Assembly (NCBI GenBank): GCA_021780975.1
Contig: JAJXXS010000008.1
Span: 1-7,878, forward strand
Length of the DNA stretch: 7,878 nt
Source: Pseudomonadota bacterium
Lineage (GTDB): Bacteria > Pseudomonadota > Gammaproteobacteria > Burkholderiales > Thiobacillaceae
Direction of reading: 5' to 3'
Program-made: the position numbers and the translations under genes
Shown: piece by piece, positions 1 to 5,425 of the stretch
How positions within the stretch are numbered: the stretch's first letter is position 1
Layout of the letters: each line of letters starts with the position of its first letter
The notes under the pieces: generated by a model
Database searches by the model: none
The model's input: only the letters and a program-made list of their open reading frames with translations
What the model was told of the DNA's origin: nothing

Positions 1-399
1 GCCCGGGGGATCGAGCAGTACGGTGTACTCCCGCACCAGCTTGCCGGAAGCCCAATTGAGTTGCACGAGGATGTCCAGGAAGGGATCGTTGATGGGTTTG
101 TCGGACGTGATTTTCAGCACTGCTTTGCCGTCTGCCTGCTTGACGATGATGAAATGCAGGGAGGTGAGTGAGGGCAGATATTCAACCCCCGCCTGCTTGA
201 ACACATCATCCCCCGCCAGCGCCGCCGTCAGGTTCTCCATTTCCGTCTTGCTGGCGAGTATCGGGATTTCGCCGCTAAAGGGCTGGCCCAGCGCCGAGTT
301 GACGGTAAGCCTCCCGAGGCCCGCCCCGTAGGCGGACAAAGGCAGCAGCAAGGCGAGTGCGCTCGCTGCCAAAGGCATGGAAATAGAGCTGAATTTCAT
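1..399 (-). CDS. fimV: FimV family protein, N-terminal part (cut by window edge)
   Basis: The first 133 codons of a FimV/HubP-type protein; the rest lies beyond base 1. FimV proteins are large inner-membrane, peptidoglycan-associated hubs needed for type IV pilus assembly, twitching and polar organisation. Residues 1-25 form a signal peptide (positive MKFSSIS start, hydrophobic ALALLLPLSA, then AYGAG as the likely cleavage region). The conserved FimV N-terminal domain follows: GLGRLTVNSALGQPFSGEI near residues 27-45, FKQAGVEY near 67-74, and the highly diagnostic run ending the fragment, with PFLDILVQLNWASGKLVREY and then TVLLDPP. The ATG at 399 is chosen because GGGAGG at 414-409 lies nine bases upstream; an in-frame ATG at 408 directly abuts that ribosome site and is unlikely. 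It lies downstream of asd, its usual betaproteobacterial neighbour as I recall. The LysM, transmembrane and C-terminal parts are not in the window. Confidence 0.93.
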   Translation of the reverse strand, partial: MKFSSISMPLAASALALLLPLSAYGAGLGRLTVNSALGQPFSGEIPILASKTEMENLTAALAGDDVFKQAGVEYLPSLTSLHFIIVKQADGKAVLKITSDKPINDPFLDILVQLNWASGKLVREYTVLLDPPG

Positions 400-408
400 T
401 CTGGGCAT

Positions 409-414
409 CCTCCC
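409..414 (-). promoter_or_regulatory. Ribosome binding site of fimV
   Basis: GGGAGG on the minus strand, nine bases before the ATG at 399. It decides against the in-frame ATG at 408, which would leave no spacing. Confidence 0.7.
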
Positions 415-465
415 GTACGGGGTCTGTCGAAAACGTGACATGTGCTATGACGGCTTAACGGCGCG

Positions 466-494
466 ATTCTTTAGCAAAAATCACGCCCTGTCAC
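466..494 (-). promoter_or_regulatory. Candidate sigma70 promoter for fimV
   Basis: Within the 237-base asd-fimV spacer (400-636), the minus strand carries GTGACA (494-489; 5 of 6 matches to the -35 consensus), then 17 bases, then AAGAAT (471-466; 4 of 6 matches to the -10, keeping the second A and last T). Transcription would start near 459, leaving a leader of about 60 bases. The rest of the spacer shows no convincing terminator or gene. This is judged by eye only, so fimV could also be read through from asd. Confidence 0.35.
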
Positions 495-636
495 CGGCAG
501 CGTAAACTTATTGTTGATATTTCGTACCCAGTCCAAGGCACGTTTGCATCTTCTGCACGCTCGTCGCGCAGCATCGCCGCACGATGGCACACTGGCCGCC
601 CTGAAAAGATGGAGGCAGCCAGGTACGCCATGGCGG

Positions 637-1752
637 TCAGCGGCGCTCCACCAGTATGCGCAGCATGCGCCGCAAGGGCTCCGCCGCCCCCCACAGCAAC
701 TGGTCGCCCACTGTGAAAGCGGAAAGATATTGGGCGCCCATGTTGAGCTTGCGGAACCGCCCCACCGGAACCTGCAAGGTGCCGGTGACCGCTGCCGGCG
801 TCAATTGATGCATGGAAGCCTCGCGCTGGTTGGGCACTACTTTCACCCAATCGTTGTGCGCCGCGCAAAGCGCCTCGATTTCGGTCACCGGTACATCCTT
901 CTTCAGCTTGATGGTAAGCGCCTGCGAGTGGCAGCGCATGGCGCCGATGCGTACACAGAGGCCATCGATAGGCACTGCCGTCTCGCCCTTGCCGAGTATC
1001 TTGTTGGTCTCCGCCATGCCTTTCCATTCTTCCTTGGATTGCCCGTTGCCGAGATCCTTGTCGATCCAGGGAATGAGGGAGCCCGCCAGGGGAACGCCGA
1101 AATTTTCATCGGGGAAGGCTTCGTCGCGCAGCGTGCCAGCCACTTCGCGATCAATGTCGAGTATGGCTGAGGCCGGGTCGTCCAGCAGCGCCTTGGAAAC
1201 GCTGTGCAACTCGCCCATCTGGGTCAGAAGCTCGCGCATGTTCTTGGCCCCGGCGCCGCTCGCCGCCTGGTAGGTCATTGCCGTGATCCATTCCACCAGG
1301 TCTGCCTTGAACAATCCCCCCAGGGCCATGAGCATGAGCGACACGGTGCAGTTGCCGCCGATGAAATCCTTGCCCCCCTGGGCCAGCGCCTGGTCGATCA
1401 CGTGCCGGTTGACCGGATCGAGGATGATGACGGCAGACTTCTCCATACGCAGGGTGGAAGCAGCGTCGATCCAGTAGCCCTGCCAGCCCGCGGCGCGCAG
1501 CGGCGCATAGATTTCTCCCGTGTAGTCGCCGCCCTGGGCGGTGACGATCACGTCCATGCGCCGCAGTTCCTCGATCGACCTGGCGTCTTTCAGCGCCGGC
1601 ACTTCCGTGCCGATGTCCGGTCCCCTGCCACCCGGATTCGACGTGGTGAAAAACACCGGTTCGATGTCGCGGAAGTCGTTCTCCTCGCGCATGCGTTGCA
1701 TGAGCACCGAGCCCACCATGCCACGCCAGCCGACCAAACCCACCTTCAACAT
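637..1752 (-). CDS. asd: Aspartate-semialdehyde dehydrogenase
   Basis: A 371-residue Asd that reduces L-aspartyl-4-phosphate with NADPH to L-aspartate-4-semialdehyde, the branch point to lysine/diaminopimelate, threonine and methionine, in the cytoplasm. The N-terminal nucleotide-binding motif is GLVGWRGMVGS (residues 5-15). The catalytic cysteine is Cys135 in GGNCTVSLM. The substrate-binding arginine and catalytic acid/base histidine are Arg268 and His275 in RIGAMRCHSQ. Length and motifs match the Escherichia coli-type subgroup rather than the shorter Gram-positive type. The start ATG at 1752 is supported by GAGGGA at 1764-1759, six bases upstream. It lies 56 bases after leuB on the same strand with no clear terminator between, so co-transcription with the leu genes is likely. 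Nothing looks damaged. Confidence 0.97.
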   Translation of the reverse strand: MLKVGLVGWRGMVGSVLMQRMREENDFRDIEPVFFTTSNPGGRGPDIGTEVPALKDARSIEELRRMDVIVTAQGGDYTGEIYAPLRAAGWQGYWIDAASTLRMEKSAVIILDPVNRHVIDQALAQGGKDFIGGNCTVSLMLMALGGLFKADLVEWITAMTYQAASGAGAKNMRELLTQMGELHSVSKALLDDPASAILDIDREVAGTLRDEAFPDENFGVPLAGSLIPWIDKDLGNGQSKEEWKGMAETNKILGKGETAVPIDGLCVRIGAMRCHSQALTIKLKKDVPVTEIEALCAAHNDWVKVVPNQREASMHQLTPAAVTGTLQVPVGRFRKLNMGAQYLSAFTVGDQLLWGAAEPLRRMLRILVERR

Positions 1753-1758
1753 GATGCT

Positions 1759-1764
1759 TCCCTC
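1759..1764 (-). promoter_or_regulatory. Ribosome binding site of asd
   Basis: GAGGGA six bases before the asd ATG. It is a strong Shine-Dalgarno match, in contrast to leuB and leuD, where none is clear. Confidence 0.7.
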
Positions 1765-1808
1765 AATTTTTCGTTCTCAACTCAGCGCGCACCACCCGTC
1801 GGCTGCTC

Positions 1809-2873
1809 TCATCCCAGAGCCGCCACCACGGCATCGCCCATGGCCGAACAACTCACCCGCTGGCAGCCCTCCGTCCATATGTCCCCGGTACGCAGGCCCT
1901 GCGCTATGACCTTCCTCACGGCCCCATCAATACGGTCTGCAAGCGCACCATCGGCAAAGGTGTAGCGGAACATCATTCCCACCGACAGTATGGTCGCCAG
2001 CGGATTGGCAAGATCCCGGCCGGCGATGTCCGGCGCCGAGCCGTGGATAGGCTCGTACATCCCCTTGTTCTGCAAATCGAGCGACGCGGACGGCAGCATG
2101 CCGATGGATCCCGACAGCATGGACGCCTCATCCGAGAGGATATCGCCGAAGATGTTGCCCGTCACGATGACATCGAACTGCTTCGGGTTCCGCACCAGTT
2201 GCATCGCCGCATTGTCGACATACATATGCGACAACTCAACCTCGGGATAGTCGCGGCCCACCTCGATGACCACTTCCTTCCACAGCTCTGAGCACTCCAG
2301 CACATTGGCCTTTTCCACCGAGCAAAGCTTCCTGCCGCGCTTCATGGCGATATCGAACGCTACCCGCGCCACGCGCCGGATTTCCGACTCGGAATAAACC
2401 ATGGTGTTGAAACCCACGCGTTCGCCACCGCGCGTCTCGATGCCGCGCGGCTGGCCGAAATAGATATCACCCGTCAGTTCGCGCACGATCATGATGTCCA
2501 GGCCGGCGACGACTTCGGGCTTCAGCGTGGATGCCGAAGCGAGTTCCGGGTACAGCAGGGCCGGACGCAGGTTGGCGAACAGATTGAGTTCCTTGCGGAT
2601 GCGCAAGAGGCCACGCTCAGGCCGCAGGGATCGCTCCAGGCCGTCGTATTGCGGTCCCCCGACCGCCCCCAGCAGCACGGCGTCGGCCGCCCGTGCCAAA
2701 TCCAGGGTCATCTGCGGCAGGGGGTCGCCCGCCGCATCGTAGCCCGCACCGCCGATGGGGGCCTGCTCCATTTCGACCTTGAGCCCGTCGCGCTGGAGCG
2801 CATCAAGCACCTTCACGGCCTGGGCAACGATTTCCGGGCCGATGCCGTCCCCGGGCAAGACTGCGATTTTCAT
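1809..2873 (-). CDS. leuB: 3-isopropylmalate dehydrogenase
   Basis: A 354-residue LeuB that oxidises and decarboxylates (2R,3S)-3-isopropylmalate to 2-oxoisocaproate with NAD+, the third leucine-specific step, as a cytoplasmic homodimer. The family N-terminus KIAVLPGDGIGPEI is at residues 2-15. Substrate-binding arginines lie in LLRIRKEL (91, 93) and VREL (131). The catalytic pair is Tyr138 in GDIYFG and Lys188 in VEKANVL. Metal-binding aspartates are Asp220, Asp244 and Asp248 (GDILSDEASM). The nucleotide loop is PIHGSAPDIAG at 275-285. The open frame extends further upstream, but ATG 2873 matches the conserved start, and the upstream part overlaps the end of leuD. No Shine-Dalgarno sequence is visible before the ATG, only an A/C-rich stretch. 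It lies 94 bases after leuD. Confidence 0.97.
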   Translation of the reverse strand: MKIAVLPGDGIGPEIVAQAVKVLDALQRDGLKVEMEQAPIGGAGYDAAGDPLPQMTLDLARAADAVLLGAVGGPQYDGLERSLRPERGLLRIRKELNLFANLRPALLYPELASASTLKPEVVAGLDIMIVRELTGDIYFGQPRGIETRGGERVGFNTMVYSESEIRRVARVAFDIAMKRGRKLCSVEKANVLECSELWKEVVIEVGRDYPEVELSHMYVDNAAMQLVRNPKQFDVIVTGNIFGDILSDEASMLSGSIGMLPSASLDLQNKGMYEPIHGSAPDIAGRDLANPLATILSVGMMFRYTFADGALADRIDGAVRKVIAQGLRTGDIWTEGCQRVSCSAMGDAVVAALG

Positions 2874-2967
2874 GTGAGTTTGTGAGTGGTTCGTTTGACA
2901 GATTTGGGTGGCGGATTTCGGTCGCTCGGCAGCACGGGCTCTCCACCCGCCGCGGGCCGATTCAGGT

Positions 2968-3606
2968 TTACTCGAAGAGCCATGGCGCCTCTTCCCTGCG
3001 CCGCGTCTCGTAGGCCCGGATCGTGTCCACTTTCTGCAGCGTGAGCCCGATATCGTCGAGCCCATTCAACAGACAATATTTACGAAACTCATCCACCGCA
3101 AACGTAAAGGCGCTGCCATCCGGCAAAACCACCGTCTGCCGCGCAAGATCGACATCCAGGGCATAGCCTTGATTGGCCAGCGTCTCCGCAAACAGGCGAT
3201 CCACCGCCTCGGCCGGCAGAACGATGGGCAGCAGGCCATTCTTGAAACAGTTGTTGTAGAAAATGTCTGCGAAGCTGGGCGCGATGATGGCGCGAAAGCC
3301 GTAATCCTGCAAAGCCCAGGGAGCGTGCTCGCGGCTCGACCCGCAACCGAAATTCTCGCGTGCCAGCAGAATTTGCGCCCCCTGGTAGCGCGGCTGGTTG
3401 AGGACAAACTCGGGATTCAAGGGTCGCCCCCGGCAATCCTGCCCGGGCTCGCCCACATCCAGATAGCGCCATTCGTCGAACAGGTTGGGGCCAAATCCGC
3501 TGCGCTTGATGGACTTGAGAAACTGCTTGGGGATGATGGCGTCGGTATCGACGTTGGCGCGATCCAGAGGTGCGACCAGGCCGTGCAATTGGGTAAAGGG
3601 AGTCAT
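2968..3606 (-). CDS. leuD: 3-isopropylmalate dehydratase small subunit
   Basis: A 212-residue LeuD, the swivelling small subunit that pairs with LeuC to form isopropylmalate isomerase (2-isopropylmalate to 3-isopropylmalate). Hallmarks are VDTDAIIPKQF (residues 19-29), FDEWRY (43-48), and the active-site loop NFGCGSSREHAPWAL (85-99), followed by FADIFYNNCFKNGLLPI. The end APWLFE with TAA is typical of the full-length proteobacterial form. The ATG at 3606 lies two bases after the lipoprotein stop (TAA-AG-ATG) and has only a weak AAAG-like ribosome site, so translation is probably coupled to the gene before it. Confidence 0.97.
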   Translation of the reverse strand: MTPFTQLHGLVAPLDRANVDTDAIIPKQFLKSIKRSGFGPNLFDEWRYLDVGEPGQDCRGRPLNPEFVLNQPRYQGAQILLARENFGCGSSREHAPWALQDYGFRAIIAPSFADIFYNNCFKNGLLPIVLPAEAVDRLFAETLANQGYALDVDLARQTVVLPDGSAFTFAVDEFRKYCLLNGLDDIGLTLQKVDTIRAYETRRREEAPWLFE

Positions 3607-3608
3607 CT

Positions 3609-3740
3609 TTATTTAGTGCTTGCGCGTTCAATCGCCTGACCGGCGGCCTGGATGTCCTGGCCCATGCCATGTACGGTATTGCAGCCCGCCAGCAGCAGCG
3701 TGCAGGCGATCATGGCAAAGGCGAACAATTTTCTTTTCAC
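3609..3740 (-). CDS. Entericidin-like small lipoprotein
   Basis: A 43-residue lipoprotein precursor with a GTG start. It has a basic n-region (KRK), a hydrophobic stretch (LFAFAMIACTLLL) and a lipobox LAGC with Cys20 as the lipidated residue. Asn at +2 favours the outer membrane. The mature part, NTVHGMGQDIQAAGQAIERA, matches the entericidin A/B family signature (NTvxGmGxDixxaGxaIe). Entericidins are small cell-envelope lipoproteins first described as an antidote/toxin pair in Escherichia coli; this single copy has no obvious partner. The GTG is chosen because GAGAGGA lies five bases upstream and because the next ATG (codon 10) would destroy the signal peptide. The gene lies between a cysteine-rich protein gene and leuD, two bases from each. 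Confidence 0.88.
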   Translation of the reverse strand: MKRKLFAFAMIACTLLLAGCNTVHGMGQDIQAAGQAIERASTK

Positions 3741-3742
3741 GA

Positions 3743-3970
3743 TTATCCTCTCGAGCAACAGGATTTCCCGCCGCTCAACTGCACCGGCGGGCAGGGAACG
3801 TCACCATAGCTGCAGAACACGCAGCAATCGCCGACCTTGGGCTTGAGCATCGTGCCGCAGCCGGGGCAGTCGAAAAACCACAGGCAGGCGTCTTCCGGCA
3901 TGACGAGCACCTCGTTCCAGCCGCAGTGCGGACAAGTAAGCCGCGAACGAGCCTCAAAAGTGCCTGACAT
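3743..3970 (-). CDS. GDCCVxC-motif cysteine-rich small protein
   Basis: A 75-residue protein with 11 cysteines (13, 16, 29, 35, 38, 49, 50, 53, 60, 71, 72). Two zinc-ribbon-like knuckles, CPHCG (13-17) and CPGCG (35-39), precede the signature GDCCVFCSYGDVPCPP (47-62). The protein ends in a KSCCSRG tail. It matches what I recall as the 'GDCCVxC domain-containing (seleno)protein' family, of unknown function; cysteine rather than selenocysteine is encoded at every position here. Metal or Fe-S binding, or thiol redox, is an inference. No signal peptide or membrane segment is seen. The ATG at 3970 is chosen because it puts the first knuckle near the N-terminus; the longer open frame upstream is leuC sequence read out of frame. 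It overlaps the leuC end by 17 bases, with no clear ribosome site, so coupled translation is likely. Its TAA follows directly on the ribosome site of the lipoprotein gene. Confidence 0.85.
   Translation of the reverse strand: MSGTFEARSRLTCPHCGWNEVLVMPEDACLWFFDCPGCGTMLKPKVGDCCVFCSYGDVPCPPVQLSGGKSCCSRG
3746..3752 (-). promoter_or_regulatory. Ribosome binding site of the entericidin-like gene
   Basis: GAGAGGA on the minus strand, five bases before the GTG at 3740. The TAA of the upstream GDCCVxC gene follows it immediately (3745-3743), so a ribosome finishing that gene stops right over this site. It supports the GTG start. Confidence 0.7.
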
Positions 3971-5357
3971 CAACGAAATGTCCGGCAATCGCAGCCGCGG
4001 CAGCCATGGCCGGACTGACCAGATGGGTGCGTCCGCCAGCACCCTGGCGCCCTTCGAAATTGCGGTTGCTGGTGGAAGCGCAGCGCTCGCCCGCCTCGAG
4101 ACGGTCGGCATTCATGGCCAGGCACATGGAACATCCGGGCTCGCGCCACTCGAAGCCGGCATCGACGAACACACGATCCAGCCCCTCCTGCTCTGCCTGC
4201 CGCTTGACCAGTCCAGAGCCCGGCACGACCATGGCAAGCTTGACGCCGGCCGCCTTCCTGCGGCCCTTGACCACCGCGGCAGCGGCGCGCAAATCCTCGA
4301 TGCGGGAATTGGTGCAGGAGCCGATGAAAACCTTGTCCACGGCGATTTGCTGGATCGGCGTGCCTGCGGCAAGCCCCATGTAATGAAGCGCGCGTTCCCA
4401 GTCCTGGCGCTTCACCGCGCTCGGTGCGCTGGCCGGATCCGGTACCCGGCCATCCACCGTCGCCACCATTTCCGGCGACGTGCCCCAGGTAACCTGGGGC
4501 AGGATATCCTCTGCCCGCAAAGCGATCTCGGCATCGAACCTTGCATCGGAATCCGAGCACAGGGTCCGCCACCAAGCGACAGCCTTGTCCCACGTCGCGC
4601 CCTGCGGCGCATATGGGCGACCCTTCACATAGTCGATGGTCTTGTCGTCCACCGCCACCATGCCGGCACGCGCCCCCGCCTCGATCGCCATGTTGCACAA
4701 GGTCATGCGCCCTTCCAGACTGAGGGCGCGGATGGCAGAACCGGCGAACTCGATGGCAAAGCCCGTGCCTCCGGCGGTGCCGATCCGGCCGATAATGGCC
4801 AGCGCGACATCCTTGGCAGTCACACCCTGCCCCAACGTGCCGTCCACCGTGATACGCATGGATTTCGATTTCTTCGCCACCAGGCACTGGGTGGCCAGCA
4901 CATGCTCCACCTCGGACGTGCCGATGCCGAAGGCCAGAGCGCCGAAGGCGCCATGGGTCGAGGTGTGGGAATCACCGCACACCACGGTCATGCCCGGCAG
5001 GGTAAGCCCCTCCTCCGGACCGATGACATGGACGATGCCTTGCCGCACATCCTCCATCGTGAACTCTTCGATGCCGAAATCTGCGCAGTTGCGATCCAAG
5101 GTCTCGACCTGCAGGCGTGAGACAGGATCGGCGATGCCTTCGGCGCGCCGCGTCGTGGGAACATTGTGGTCCGGCACGGCAATGGCGGATTTTGCCCGCC
5201 AGGGTTTGCGTCCGGCCAGGCGCAGACCCTCGAACGCCTGCGGGCTGGTGACTTCGTGCACGAGATGGCGGTCGATGTAGAGCAGCGTGGCGCCGTCTTT
5301 CGCCTCATCAACGACGTGAGCGCGCCAGAGTTTGTCGTACAGGGTCAAACCTGCCAT
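3954..5357 (-). CDS. leuC: 3-isopropylmalate dehydratase large subunit
   Basis: A 467-residue LeuC, the aconitase-family large subunit that carries the [4Fe-4S] cluster and, with LeuD, isomerises 2-isopropylmalate to 3-isopropylmalate. The N-terminus MAGLTLYDKLWRAHVV and the block CGDSHTSTHGAFGALAFGIG (127-146) are diagnostic. Cluster ligands are Cys348 in GSCTNSR and Cys409 and Cys412 in GCSMC. The C-terminal block has the family NRNFEGRQG (431-439) and THLVSPAMAAAAAIAG. The open frame reaches back to 5549, but ATG 5357 is chosen because it fits the family N-terminus and length, lies after the stop of the GH15 gene and after a TATAAT box, and has AGGCGG eight bases upstream. It is the first gene of the leu cluster. 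Confidence 0.97.
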   Translation of the reverse strand: MAGLTLYDKLWRAHVVDEAKDGATLLYIDRHLVHEVTSPQAFEGLRLAGRKPWRAKSAIAVPDHNVPTTRRAEGIADPVSRLQVETLDRNCADFGIEEFTMEDVRQGIVHVIGPEEGLTLPGMTVVCGDSHTSTHGAFGALAFGIGTSEVEHVLATQCLVAKKSKSMRITVDGTLGQGVTAKDVALAIIGRIGTAGGTGFAIEFAGSAIRALSLEGRMTLCNMAIEAGARAGMVAVDDKTIDYVKGRPYAPQGATWDKAVAWWRTLCSDSDARFDAEIALRAEDILPQVTWGTSPEMVATVDGRVPDPASAPSAVKRQDWERALHYMGLAAGTPIQQIAVDKVFIGSCTNSRIEDLRAAAAVVKGRRKAAGVKLAMVVPGSGLVKRQAEQEGLDRVFVDAGFEWREPGCSMCLAMNADRLEAGERCASTSNRNFEGRQGAGGRTHLVSPAMAAAAAIAGHFVDVRHF

Positions 5358-5390
5358 CTCGTAAACCGCCTGTTTGTCTTGGAGGGAGAC

Positions 5391-5396
5391 ATTATA
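5391..5396 (-). promoter_or_regulatory. Probable -10 box of the leuC operon promoter
   Basis: A perfect TATAAT on the minus strand in the 68-base gap between the GH15 stop and the leuC start. Transcription would start near 5384, giving a leader of under 30 bases, too short for a leucine attenuator peptide. At 17-base spacing the -35 position (5419-5414) reads GCCGGG, which does not match consensus, so the promoter may be weak or activator-dependent. Confidence 0.5.
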
Positions 5397-5409
5397 AACA
5401 AGGAAGCCA

Positions 5410-5421
5410 GCGCCCCGGCGC
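5410..5421 (-). terminator. Small GC-rich palindrome after the GH15 gene, possible weak terminator
   Basis: GCGCC-GG-GGCGC is a perfect inverted repeat (in practice a 4-bp stem with a 4-base loop) starting five bases after the GH15 stop codon. A moderately T-rich stretch (TTCCTTGTTT) follows. The stem is short and the T-run imperfect, so it is either a weak terminator or a site overlapping the leuC -35 position. Confidence 0.3.
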
Positions 5422-5425
5422 CCCT

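Noticed and set aside
574..600. Inverted repeat CATCG-CCGCA-CGATG downstream of asd, considered as a terminator
   Set aside because: A stem of only about five pairs with no T-run after it in the direction of asd transcription.
491..631. Possible 46-residue minus-strand gene between asd and fimV (ATG at 631)
   Set aside because: It begins just downstream of asd in a different frame, has no ribosome site, and its composition looks like non-coding or shadow sequence.
1204..1965. 253-codon plus-strand open frame across the asd-leuB junction
   Set aside because: Antisense to two well-supported enzymes, with no motif or ribosome site supporting it.
2946..2956. CCCG-CCG-CGGG palindrome just after leuD, considered as a terminator
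   Set aside because: Very short stem without a T-run, and leuB follows on the same strand; probably chance in GC-rich DNA.
3971..4111. Longer start for the GDCCVxC protein at 4111
   Set aside because: The added 47 residues are leuC read out of frame; the family-like part begins near MSGTFEARSRLTCPHCG.
3837..5120. 427-codon plus-strand open frame opposite leuC
   Set aside because: It mirrors leuC, whose motifs are complete on the minus strand. Long antisense frames are expected at this GC content, and the translation shows no recognisable domain.
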